From Lithospermum erythrorhizon (taxonomy: Eukaryota; Streptophyta; Magnoliopsida; Boraginales; Boraginaceae): a stretch of DNA of 64,000 nucleotides. Positions 24,552 through 34,799 of the stretch are shown here, one piece after another. Under the pieces are notes generated by a model. That model saw nothing but the letters and a program-made list of their open reading frames with translations, had not been told where the DNA came from and did not search any database. Where the stretch lies: contig JADFUC010001403.1 of the NCBI GenBank assembly GCA_019722365.1, forward strand, positions 1 through 64,000, in the 5' to 3' direction. Numbering within the stretch: position 1 is the first letter of the stretch; each line of letters starts with the position of its first letter. The position numbers and the translations under genes are program-made.

Positions 24552-25656
24552 GGGTGAATGACGTTCAGGTTCCAAGTTTTATGTTAAATGTTAATTGAGT
24601 CTTTGAGTTTTTTGTATTATCATTTTAGGTCTTCGAGTTTTATTTTAATTATCAGTTAGGTCCCTTAACATGAAATAAAATATCTTATTGACTATTATAC
24701 CCTTCCATATTTACACTATCATTTTTTATTAATTCGCTCTTAATAAAATAATTTTATTTTATTTGAGACATTTTACACTTTAACATTTTTAAATAAATGA
24801 ATGGATCAATAATTTAAATTCTACTTTCATAGTTTGATATATTTATTTTAATAAAATAAATGGGATTAAATATATACATATGACTAAAATTTCATCCTCA
24901 ATCTACATTAAATATCGATCATGTCCGTGGACCTTTGAGTTCACTCCCTTATACTAAATGCAAACAACTCATTAATGGTTACTATTATTATAAAGCGATT
25001 TCTTCGTCTGTGGATTCTATTAATTTTGGCTTCTCACATCATGTCATACGTGCAAAAAAATGAAGTCCAACTCCATTTGTGCGGGGTTATTAGGTGCAAA
25101 GAATAATCAATGCAGCCACTTGCCGATTAAGACTTACACAAAATTCGCTTAATTGTTATGTTTAGACATCGACAGATAAAATATTCAATCGAAATGTTGC
25201 ATACACCATTTGGATTATTTGACTCATACTGTGATTTCCACCCTAAATTAATTATTTTGTCACACATGATTTTCATTAGTTACAAAACAAGAATTATTAC
25301 AAAAAATGCATAAATATACGTGATGCCTCCTAATTCAATTGTATTTAGTAATTTACTACATGAATTTAAATATCAATCATCGATTTAAATCAAAAAAATA
25401 ATCGACATAACAAAAAAAGCGGGTTAAATATATATATATGTAATGTCTTTTTTGCAAACATAATCTATAACAATTGTACTCATTATGCCAAAATATTTTT
25501 AATATGAAACATAATGAAATATTAATTATGTGAGGGTATAAAAGTAATCAAAGTTCAAATCGATCAACAAAGTTTAATTCAAAATCTGTGAAACGAAAAA
25601 CTCAAGTGACCTAATCGACATTTATAATAAAATTTAATCTGCCATGTCATTCACCC
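24552..25656. mobile_element. Non-autonomous Mutator-like (MULE) element with long TIRs
   Basis: The ends are inverted copies: GGGTGAATGACGTTCAGG at 24552 and the complement of GTCATTCACCC at 25656. Similarity continues inward for about 150-170 bp, covering GAGTCTTTGAGTTTTT/GGTCACTTGAGTTTTT and TTATACCCT on both sides. The flanks are ATTCTCTCAC (24542-24551) and ATTCTCTCGC (25657-25666), a 10-bp duplication with one difference. Long TIRs and a 9-11 bp duplication are the hallmarks of Mutator-like elements. The 750-bp interior is AT-rich and carries no transposase I can read. Confidence 0.8.
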
Positions 25657-25666
25657 ATTCTCTCGC

Positions 25667-26457
25667 CCATTCCCTAGAGTTAACATTTGATGATTCATAT
25701 CCGAAAAAATAACCAACATACGTGGTTCGTTCTCCATTCTCCATCCTAAAACACCAGTCAAGAAAAGGCAATATTAATAGGTTCAAGCGATTGGTCATTT
25801 ATGCATATTATATTTGTCAAACAATTTAAACACTTATTTCTCTACCGAAGTTACCAAACAATCTTTATGGGCCTAAGCCCTAAATCATGGATTACCCCCC
25901 AAAAAATACAAATTCTTAAGTTATAACAATTCAATATACACCAAAAAATTAAACGAAATACATAACTAAGACCAATATATTTTAATTAGGTAGTTATCAT
26001 ATTTCTAATTCTCTTAACTTATATGTAAATGAAGAAAAATGATATATTGAAAAAATGACACTCTCTAAATAAATGGTTGATAATAATTGTGATTAAGACT
26101 TCAATAGATGAGGTTAAAACATGAGAAAATTAGAGGAATAAGAACTTGAGAGGATCTTACTCTCTAAAAAACATTCAACACCCCTTCCCCCCTCTTCCCA
26201 CTACACATACAAACTCGAACACATGCCTTAATTCAAACCATATGTTATGACTTACTCCGCGAGTGAAGAGTTAATTTAAAATACACAGTATAAACTTCGT
26301 AAGGGTAACGTGAAAATAGATCAGACAAGTTATACTTTCATAAATACTTCATTTGCAATATACTCTCATTTGCAATATATTAAGATTGTGAATGTGTTTT
26401 GTTTGTTTTTAAAAGATAATTAAAAAGTAAAATATTTGATATGATATTAACGGAATA
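25667..26457. other. Intergenic AT-rich spacer, nothing recognised
   Basis: I see no coding stretch, repeat boundary or RNA gene. A pyrimidine run (CCCCTTCCCCCCTCTTCCC) lies at about 26181. This is the distal 3' flank of the PRA1 gene. Confidence 0.5.
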
Positions 26458-26650
26458 TACTCCCTCCATGCCTTTTTGATAGAGGGCTTTTGTCATTTTA
26501 GAAAATAAAAAATTAGGTTCTTATTTTGTCGAAAATGCAGGAACGGGTCCGCTTTTAGGTTAGTTGTCAACTATGCCAATATGTATTATTGAGGTCTCCT
26601 ATCAACTAAAGTTTTTATTTTGTTAGTCAAAAACCCTCTTTTAACAATTC
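26458..26650. mobile_element. MITE remnant with CTCCCTCC-type end
   Basis: The left end TACTCCCTCCATGCCTTTTT has the well-known plant MITE start. GATAGAGGGCTTTTGTCATTT at about 26477 is mirrored by the complement of AAAACCCTCTTTTAACAA at about 26630-26646. The right terminal bases do not complete the inverted repeat, so that end looks eroded. Confidence 0.4.
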
Positions 26651-27478
26651 ATTAGCACAATCTTGAACCGTTTGTACCTCAAATTCGTGTTTAATAGTTC
26701 ATCGTGACCTAATTTTATTAATAATACAATAAAACGATAAAAAAAATCAATTTATATTTTGAATCGCCACCGCAAATGAGCTAAATTCGTCCTACCAAAA
26801 TGTGAGTGGTATGCAGGGAAAATAAAATATGTGAGTTGAATTTAAATTTACTTAAACTTTATGCAATGCAAAAATTATTTAAGTGATGGGAAGTAACAAA
26901 AAGTGTTACACAAAATGTAACACATGATCCACAGTCATGAAATTGTCGTGATTTCAATAGAGTCCATATCCTTAGTTGCACTTTTGTATGCCACTTCGTA
27001 TGATACTCTGTAAAGATCATGACACATATTTAATTTTTATTTTTAAATTACCTTTTAAAAATAATAAATACAAATATCATGATTTTAACGAAATGTCACA
27101 TCAAATATCACCTAAAAATGTAAGATAATATCTTTTCCTATTTCAATAGGTTAATGGAGGTAAATTATTAACCCCTCATATTCCCGTTCCAAACCAAAAC
27201 GGACCACTAAGCTTAAAGATGCAGGGCTCACTGCCTCAGTTACTGATTGATCAGTTATAAATAATTTTACCCCAAATCACCAAACCAGTAATAAAAACAA
27301 TACAACAAACAAAACAACAAGAAGACCTCAACAATGCATAATAGATAAATAGTTAAATACATCACCATTAGCAATAAAATCACATTAATTAAAAATACAA
27401 ATAGAACAACACAAATCTGACAATAAATAATTAAAAAAACTAACAATTAATCTCACACGCGCCGCCGCAAACCACCAA
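26651..27478. other. 3' flank of the PRA1 gene
   Basis: AT-rich, with no second gene seen. The first 150-250 bases to the right of about 27230 should hold the 3' UTR of the minus-strand PRA1 transcript. No standard AATAAA is visible close to the stop codon, which is common in plants. Nothing else is assignable. Confidence 0.4.
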
Positions 27479-28057
27479 CTAGGACGACGAGGGAGGCGGC
27501 GGACCACGTACAGCAGCGGCGGACCTGAGAAAACCAGAAGCCTCTTCATCCAAAGCCCAATACTCCATCTTCCTAATCGCGGCATGAACCAAAACCAACA
27601 CCACCCCAACCAGCAAAGCCCCCAAAATATTAAAAGTAGCATGAGTCAACAACAGCATAACAACAGTTAAAACCAATAGCACAATCATGACAGTCCGATC
27701 GCCAATTGTCCTATTGAAGACAAGCAACGGCTGATCTCGAAGGAAGTAGAAGAAGAGCCAGGCGAGCATCATGATGAGGAAAACGATGAGAGAGATCGGG
27801 TGCCATATGAGGCTGACGAAGAGGACGGAGAGGATGATGATAGCGTAGTTCATTTGGAAGTAGGAGATGTTTGATTTTACGCGCTCGAGAGCGTCCGAGG
27901 CCGATTGCGGGAGGCCGATCAGGCGGCCTTGGAACATCTCCCGCCACGGACGACGTGTCCCTAGGCCCGCTTGGATACGCTCCTTTGCGCGGGAGATGAA
28001 CTCCATGTTCGCCGGACCTGCTGATGAGGATGTTGGAATTGTGCCGTACGTTGTCAT
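27479..28057 (-). CDS. PRA1F: PRA1 family protein, clade F type (prenylated Rab acceptor)
   Basis: This is a complete 192-residue frame with no intron, the only intact protein gene I recognise here. It begins MTTYGTIPTSS, followed by an amphipathic stretch with SRAKERIQAGLGTRRPW (22-38). Four hydrophobic segments are paired as two hairpins: about 71-85, 88-105, 121-137 and 142-160, separated by the hydrophilic FLRDQPLLVFNRTIGDRT loop. NYAIIIL, WHPISLIVF and NATFN-like HATFN are typical of the plant PRA1.F group, and 180-200 residues is the usual length. The C-tail is acidic (ALDEEAS) then Ala/Pro-rich and ends SSS. PRA1 proteins sit in ER and Golgi membranes and help Rab GTPases and cargo leave the ER; that role is taken from the family. 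The start is the first ATG in frame and aligns with the family start. The gene is GC-richer than its flanks. Its nearest neighbours are a MULE at 3' and gypsy C about 760 bp upstream. Confidence 0.93.
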   Translation of the reverse strand: MTTYGTIPTSSSAGPANMEFISRAKERIQAGLGTRRPWREMFQGRLIGLPQSASDALERVKSNISYFQMNYAIIILSVLFVSLIWHPISLIVFLIMMLAWLFFYFLRDQPLLVFNRTIGDRTVMIVLLVLTVVMLLLTHATFNILGALLVGVVLVLVHAAIRKMEYWALDEEASGFLRSAAAVRGPPPPSSS

Positions 28058-28300
28058 TTCTTCAAGGGGAAGGGGTCAACGTGTATGGGGGATTTTAGTG
28101 CTTGATGGGGTGGTGTGATGTAATCTAGGGAATCAAAGACTTGGGGTATGGGACATCATTATTCAATTTATCATTATACTCCCCCATTCTCAATTTTTAG
28201 GAAACAATTTATTAAGGCTACAGAACGTGATCCAATATACACATTGAAATAGTGTTTAACTTTGGCATTGAAATGATTATTTATTTTCTACATTATAATT
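28058..28300 (-). promoter_or_regulatory. Upstream region of the PRA1 gene, with a repeated block
   Basis: On the minus strand the 5' leader is purine- and C-rich (ACCCCTTCCCCTTGAAG just before the ATG). A TATAATGATAAA word lies at about 28167-28178, about 110 bp upstream of the start, and is a possible TATA element; this is weak. Positions 28138-28232 are repeated at 37706-37802. The repeat includes a TACTCCCCCATTCTCAATTT stretch like a MITE end, so part of this promoter may come from a mobile element. Confidence 0.4.
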
Positions 28301-28567
28301 TTACATAAATACAGCGGCTTCTGAAATAAAGAGGCAAAATAGTCGTTAAATTACGGCTTAACTTCTTGTTTGGTGTGTGTGTAACAAACTCATTACAAAA
28401 GTTATTAGACCAAAAGCAGAATGTTTTGTTATAATTAGAAATTCGGTTTGATTCTTTATTTAATCGTTGGATTTTTTTTTTCTTCCAGAAGCAGATATGA
28501 ATATAAATTAAAATAATAAGCAGTAAAAGAGTTGTTGTTTGTACAAAGTAAGGTAACAACACATTAA
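28301..28567. other. Spacer between PRA1 upstream region and exon remnant
   Basis: AT-rich, with a T-run at about 28471. The minus-strand frame at 28293-28637 is hydrophobic (Ile, Leu, Phe, Lys-rich), as expected by chance from AT-rich DNA. I see no function. Confidence 0.4.
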
Positions 28568-28819
28568 TTATAAAATGGAGTGTGAAGGGCCATAGAAATC
28601 CAAGACGGTAGAGTAGAGAGCCATGTAGTCTCCCCATTTCTCCGTGATCGAATGAGCGATGGTATACACACTCTTTTGGATACTCTTTTGCGAAAGTAGA
28701 AAGCTACTTCCATTAATTTAGCGAGGTGAAAGATATCCCCCAATGACTTCAATTTCCATTAGAACTTTTCGTTGACCATTTAAAACTTGAACCACTATGG
28801 TTAGCCACATCTCACCATC
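28568..28819 (-). pseudogene. Possible last-exon remnant broken by gypsy element C
   Basis: On the minus strand from about 28819 to a TAA at 28568-28570 one frame reads as ordinary protein: GEMWLTIVVQVLNGQRKVL, then EIEVIGGYLSP, a single in-frame stop, and SIQKSVYTIAHSITEKWGD to LDFYGPSHSIL at the end. This is 80-odd codons with one stop in the correct frame, unlike the surrounding AT-rich DNA. At its upstream end it runs into the 5' LTR of element C. I do not recognise the family. It may be the 3' end of a host gene cut off by C, or chance. Confidence 0.35.
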
Positions 28820-30339
28820 AATAGCAAATCCGTTTTAAAAAAAAAATTAATTTTTTCGATCGGTGATTGGGACTCGGGGATAGTATAAATAATTTAAATT
28901 AGTAATATTATTTAAGTAAATTTTTGGGCAATTACATTTATAATTTAGTAGTTTTGCTATGGAAAATTTTATCTTTGGAATCGGGTTCGTTGAGATTTAA
29001 ATACGATCATGAGGAGAGAATTACTTAGAAACCCTGAGGCAGGAGTTTTTTAAATATCTAGCACGTCTTTATCTTGCTCGTCATAATCAAACAACGTCAT
29101 CTTCTTTTCCTCGTAGGGCGAGATTTAGCCCTCCCCCACTTAAAAATTTCTTTTTCCATTTCTACCTGTGATTGTCGGCTGGCTTCAAGATCGTTTGTAG
29201 AATATCGTTCTCCAATCGTTCTCTTGAGTTAAGGTAAGAAATTTGAGTTTTTGAGATATTTCTTGGGTTTTGACATAGTTGACTTTTAGTTGACTTTTCC
29301 ATAATTCAATTTTATGACTGAATCTTAGTTGGTTATGGGTTCCACCCATGATGTATATAAGTGATTAATTCTTGACTTAAATTCGTTTGAGGATGTTATG
29401 TTGGCTTTAGTTTTTCAGTTGAAACTTACGAGGTGATATTTTTCTAAGACTTTAAATGTGTAGGAGGTTGTGTTGGGGACCTTATTATAGTTGTTGTGAT
29501 GTTAAATTGGTGATTTAAAATTGATTAAAAGGCGGTTAGGTTGAAAAAGGTGTTCCCAATTCCAGAGTTGTGAGTTATAATTAATATTTCGGAGTATAGA
29601 GTTGTTAATTATGGACCCTCTTGATTAACTAAAATGACTTATAAAGTTGATTTGTAATGATTAAGTAATAAGATGGAATTTAGCGGGGGATGGAATTGGG
29701 TTGTGTCCACGATGGGATTATAATTCGATAGTTTATCAGTCGTCTTGTTGTTTAGAAATAGTTCCTAGAGTTGGTTATGTATGTACAGAGCGGTATAGTA
29801 GTAGGTCTTGATTATACTTTAAGATTGTTTGTTTTGGGCGTTGATCGTGGAAAGGAGGCGATTCACAGTGATTGTGTTCGCGGAGGTTTGTGGTAGCTAG
29901 CGAGAGGTGAGTACTTATCTCATGGGTGTTACTTTACGTATTCATTTTTTAAATTATGTGAACATATTATTGTTGTATGATTATGTGTGATTTAATTGTG
30001 TGAGCCACTGATATGATTATGTGATTATATTACGTGGCGTTGAAGATTCTTGAGGTAAGTAATAGCTTAGAACTTCGACTTATATTCCACGATTTACGTG
30101 GCACTGTCGGCAACATGATTTCTACAATGGCCTTGTCGTACGATTGTGTTTGACTTACGATTGTGAGATGTTTTTAATTTATTATTAGCCTTGGATATTG
30201 TTTGGGTAGAGTAGGCTGGTTATTGAAGGTGATGGTTAGAGTTATCTATGACTTGGGGTAGGCTTGAGTATCGAGGATTTGACTTTATGTTAGGATGATT
30301 GGGGTTAGGTGACTCTCCTTCCTTGCGGGGATATCACGG

Positions 30340-30490
30340 CGATATTGGCCTTATACTTAGTGTGCCAGGCGATTGTGCCTTGTACTTAGTGTATGATGCG
30401 GTGTGCTTATCTTTTTGTGTATAAGTGCGGTGTGCTATATACTTTATTGTGTATAAGTGCGGTTTTCGGCCCTTATCTTGCGGTATAAGT
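30340..30490. repeat. Degenerate short repeats inside the element C LTR
   Basis: Units of about 30-35 bp built around GTGTATAAGTGCGGT and TTATACTTAGTGT recur four to five times. A relative is at about 63415-63560 in the last LTR of the window (CCTTATACTG...TAAGTGC), so the repeat is ancestral to this LTR family. Confidence 0.55.
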
Positions 30491-31244
30491 CTTGAGGTGA
30501 TTATTGATTAGTCCGTTCCTGCCGGTACACGGATTGAGCATATCTTGGCGTTAGAGGTTGGTATCTTGGTGGGGATATAAGGGGTATGAGGTTTGATGAC
30601 TAGAGTTTTAGTCGTTGTTGAGTCATTGATTTCTTTAAAATTGTGTGCTTGTTGAGACGCTTCTATTATATCTTAAGTAATATTATGTAAAGTTTCCTGT
30701 GAGGAATTATGTTGTATGACCTTTTTAGGTAGTCTGGATATATGTATTTTATTCATATTTGACTATTATATTGATAGGAGATTGACTGGATTAAAGGTAT
30801 GGTAAGTTCACCTGTGTTAAGTTTTAACAAGCCGGCGAACTACGCCCGCACCATGGGCGGCATTTCATTTGTGCGGGTTGACAAGGTTGAGCCAATTTGT
30901 TTGAGGAAGTTGTTCAGTGGCTAGGTGAGCATCGAGATTGGCGGTGGATTTGTTTGATTGTTGTATTTTCCTTTTCAAACTTTAGCCTTGTCGGCAGTTG
31001 TCATTTTGTATTCTGAATTCAGTACTTACTCTCTTTTGTAGCCTTGCCGGCATTACTGTTTATTTGGGATATGTTGTATATATGGTGTTGGTTGGTTAGA
31101 TATCAGCTGATGGATTGTAAAGTTTTTAATTTGTGATTATTTTGGAAATATTATGTAAATCTTATTTTTTGAAGGAAGCAGTAGTTTTAAGCGAGTAAGA
31201 TCCATCGGTTTTAGTGATGCAATTGTTATTCAGTTATAATGACT

Positions 31245-31275
31245 CTCGCCTCGAGCGACCGACACAGGGAGGCGG
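31245..31275 (+). other. GC-rich hairpin near the LTR inner end
   Basis: GACTCTCGCCTC and GAGGCGGAGTC face each other around a short loop containing CGACCGACACA. The same place in the other gypsy LTRs carries a related GC-rich block: 4955-4980, 8492-8510, 19648-19672 and 38355-38382. The position fits the end of U5 or the RNA 3' end; function is inferred only. Confidence 0.45.
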
Positions 31276-31288
31276 AGTCGTTATAATT

Positions 31289-31304
31289 TGGTATCGAGCT
31301 TAGG
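31289..31304 (+). other. Primer binding site of element C (decayed iMet type)
   Basis: TGGTATCGAGCTTAGG differs by two small changes from the usual TGGTATCAGAGCCTAGG. It follows the LTR inner end directly and sets the plus orientation. Confidence 0.75.
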
Positions 31305-34300
31305 TTTCGGATGCTTGGGTATGCATTGTGGTTGATGCCTACTTGTTTTTCCACTTAGTCGTTGAGTGAGGTGTCTTTTTTGTAAAAATCGAGTCTTTTC
31401 TTTTGTTGCGTGGTATTGAGGATGCCGCTGAGTTCGAGGGAGGCGAGGTGGCGGGGTGCCGGGGTAGGCCCAGAGGCCCCGGTGGTAGGGGTATAGGCGC
31501 TCGATGAGTACGGCGTGGACTAGGAGGGTTAGGAGGTGCGGTCTTGAGCATGTTGAGGGAGGTTGAGGTAGACCTCGTAGAGAGAGTGTGAATCTTTCCG
31601 GGTGGCCGAGCAACGAGGGGGGGGTCGATTCTAGAGCGAGTTGTTTGATCGGTTTTACGAAGAGGATCCTCCGAAGTTTCCGGGGGGTTCGCCAAAGCAG
31701 GCTATTGGGCTCATCCGGGATATGAAGTCCATTTTGAGCCGATGGGGATTGTGGGCGAGATGAGAGTGAAGTTTGCTACTTATAGACTTCACGAGGGTGC
31801 CGTATTTGGTGGGAGGAGGAACAGGTCGTCTCATTGAGAGGGGAGGTTGCATTATTAATGCGTGGGAGGCGATTTGGTGAGCTCTTGGGAAGAAGATTAT
31901 TGCTTAGGGGAGACACGTGGAGGCTTTGGAGAGAGAGGCGATTTCGTTATTTCGAGGTTGAGGTCAGTTGAGGATCAAAAGGGGATGACTAGAAATGGCT
32001 TTTCCGATCTAGATTTATGGACATTATGAATTTATAGTGATGCCGTTTGGATTGACAAATGCACCGGTCTTTATGGATTTGATGAACCGGTGTTTAGGTA
32101 TCTGGATGAGTTTGTGGTGGTATTCATTGATGATATTACGATATATTCAGGGGAGGAGGAGCATGGGAAGCGTTTTGCAGGTTGTGTTGAGGACAGAGCG
32201 GCGCGGTTATGCCAAGTTTTCCAAATGTGAGTTACGGTTGGCGAAAGTCTGATTCACGAATTAAGTATTATTTCGAGGGTATTTGTGTTGATCCACGAGA
32301 GGTGGAGGTGAGAAAGGGTAAGGGTGTCCACATGAGGAGGTGTGGTGAGGTTAAGGAGTTCTTGGGGTTAGCTAGTTATTACGGAGATTAAATCAAGGAC
32401 TTGCGGTGCGGCATACAATGACCGAATTGACGAGAAAGGGATTCCGTTTATTTGGGATGATGATTGTGAGGATTGTTTGAGGTATTAAAGGGGAAGTTGA
32501 CTTCGGCTCCATTGGTGGCGATACAAATGCAGTTAAGGGCTCGTGATTTATAGTGATCTTGCGTCGAGAGTTGGGGTGTGTTCGTGCGAGAATGGGAAGG
32601 TGATAGCCTATAGCTTCCCGACAGTTTAATCACGAGAAGAACTATCCGACCCATGATCTTGAGCTTCCGGCGATAGTCTTTGCGTTGAAATTGTGGGAGG
32701 GCACTATCCTTGTAGGGGTTAAATGCAGTTTTCACCCGATCGTAGAGTTTGAAGTATCTACCGGCGAGAGATTTGGGTGAAGCGAGAGGAGGTGGATGGA
32801 ATTCATCAGTGATTATGACTTGACTATTAAGTACCACCCAGGGAAGGAAAATGTAGTAGCTGATGCGTTGAGTAGAAAGGGGAAATCAAAGGACCCAGAG
32901 AGAGAGATGAAACAGCTGGGAGTTGATTTTGATGTCGATGCTTGATATTGGAGAACTTTTCGCCCATATGAGAGTTGACGAGTGCTTGTGGATCGGATCT
33001 TAGAATTGCCGGCGGGGGGGAGATGGGGAAGCTGCGGGTTATCGGTAGGGATGTGAGGTGAGTCAATTCAGTTTCGTGTGATGAGTGGAGCCTTGAGGAG
33101 TGAATGGCGGTTGTGACTGTCCAAGTATTCGGATGAGGTGAGAGGGAGATTCTTGATGGGGCCATAATACTTCCTTATAGCGTACACCGGTGTAGTGTCA
33201 CGAAGTGAGCTTGAAGTTGGCGTATTGGTGGCGAGGAATGAAGAGAGAGAGAGATCGCGAGTTTGTGGCAAAAGTGCTTGGTTTGTCGGCGGTGAAGCCC
33301 GAGCATGAGCATCCTGCTTGGTTTAATTATGAGACTCTTCACATTCTGAGTGGACATGGGAGAATATCACCATGGACTTCGTGGTTGGGCTTCCTAGGGC
33401 GTTGAGGGAGACATGATGGGATTTGGGTGATTTGTGGATGGGTTATCGAGTCGGCTCATTTCACCTATCGAGATCTCTGAGATGGGCCTGAGAGACTAGC
33501 GAAGATTTATGTGGATCAGATTGTGAGGTTGCACGGGGTTCCGGTGTCGATTATTTCGGACCGTGACGCTAGATTCACTTCGAGGTTCTGGAGGGGTTTC
33601 CAGGAGGCACTGGGGACTAGAGTGGAGTTGATACATGCTTTTGTCCAGAACGGATAAGGCGATCCGAGGAAGGGGCCGATACGGGACGTTGGAGGATATG
33701 CTCAGAGCTTGTGTTACGAACTTCTGCAGAATTTGGGGCGATGAGTTGCCCGGATAGAGTTAGCCTACAGCAGCGGCTTCCATGCTAGTATTGGGATGGC
33801 ACCATTACGAGTTGGTCGAGTTAGGTAGAGCGGATCGGGTTGATTCGATGCTTGTCAGGGCGGCTCGAGGATAGAGGCGGAAAAGTATACGGAATCATCG
33901 CTTGATGAACTTGTCGTTGAGGTCGGCGGCCGTGTGTTCTGGTATCTCCGTGGAAGAGGTAATCTGATTTGGGAGGAAAGGAAGTTGAGTCCTCGTTACG
34001 TTGAATAAATTGAGATGGGTGGGAGAGTTGGCTCCGTATAGGCTTTATCGGTTGGCGTTGCCTCCGAGTTTAGATAGGATTCATAATGTGTTCCGTGTTT
34101 CTGTTTGAGGAAGTATATCCACGGCGAATCGCATATTCTTAATTTCGCCTCCGGTGGAGCGAGGAGGACCTGGCGTTTGAGGAAAGACCCGGTGGAGATT
34201 TTGGACGGAAGAAGGTTTGAGGGAGTAAGGTAGTGGCCTTAGTGAGAGGTCACGTGGAGGAATCGGTGTAGAGGAGGCGACTTGGGAGCGTGAGGGGCCG

Positions 34301-34454
34301 AGATGAGGAAGCAAGTGCCGCGGGCTGTGAGTAGATGTGAGTTGTATTGGTTTTGTTTGGTTTTGGTATTTGATTTTGTGTGTTATTACTATATTGTTAC
34401 CTTGATTGTTTGAGGGTTGTTAAATTTCGGTGAAATTTTATTAGGTAGGTAGAT
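31305..34454 (+). pseudogene. Element C: decayed Ty3/gypsy chromovirus gag-pol
   Basis: Plus-strand blocks in order: RT at 32018-32089 and on (GHYEF, MPFGLTNAPVFMDLMNR) and 32209-32260 (YAKFSKCELRLAKV); RNase H with [18 protein letters not shown] at 32641-32697; the RNase H end with KYHPGKENVVADALSRKGK at 32830-32888; integrase with WENITMDFVVGLP at 33357-33395 and [14 protein letters not shown] residues near 33565; and a C-terminal chromodomain-like end at 34160-34320 (RPVEILD, EVTWR, EMRKQVP). The gag and protease part (31305-31980) is very decayed. Frameshifts occur throughout. Length is shorter than a full internal region, so some gag or RT has been lost. Minus-strand frames here (31281-31852, 32448-33357, 34081-34314) are complements. 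Confidence 0.85.
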
Positions 34455-34797
34455 TGTACTAACCCGTCACGTTTAAAAAAAAAAAAAATTAATTTTTCGA
34501 TTCGATGGGACCGGGGATAGGATAAATAATTTCGATGATAATATTATTTATTAAATTTTTTGGCGAAATTACATTTATAATTTAGTAGTTTTTGCTATGG
34601 AAAATTTTATCTTTATGTCGGGTTCGTTGAGATTTAAATCACGATGGCGGAGAAATTACTTAGAAACCGAGCAGGGACTCGAGTTTTTTAAATATCTAAC
34701 CGTGCTTATTTTCACGTCATCGTAATCAAACCGCCGTCATCTTATTTTTCCTCATGGGGCGAGATTTAGCCCCGCCACATAAAAATTTCTTTCATTT
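34455..34797 (+). mobile_element. 3' LTR of element C, truncated
   Basis: It starts TGTACTAACCCGTCACG right after the polypurine tract (GGTAGGTAGAT, 34445-34454). It matches the first 340 bp of the 5' LTR and then stops at 34797, where unrelated sequence begins. More than 2 kb of this LTR is missing. Confidence 0.8.
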
Positions 34798-34799
34798 CA

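Larger units (their letters stand above)
28820..31285 (+). mobile_element. 5' LTR of gypsy element C
   Basis: Positions 28825-29160 match 34462-34797 closely, from AAAAAAAAATTAATTTTTTCG on. The LTR body carries TTTGACATAG...TTGACTTTT motifs (about 29265-29300) and TGATGTATATAAG (about 29350), which also appear in the LTR at 61908-64000. The inner end is fixed by the primer site at 31289. The first bases are eroded: the 3' copy starts TGTACTAACCCGTCACG at 34455 while here only CAAATCCG is visible. A degenerate repeat region (TTAGTGT/TATAAGTGCGGT units) lies at 30340-30490. Length is about 2.47 kb. Confidence 0.8.

Noticed and set aside
27385..28118. Frames of 78-85 codons overlapping the PRA1 gene
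   Set aside because: They are other-frame readings of the GC-rich PRA1 coding sequence.
31281..31852. Three overlapping minus-strand Pro/Ser/Arg-rich frames of 65-118 codons
   Set aside because: They are the complement of decayed gag of element C, which runs on the plus strand.
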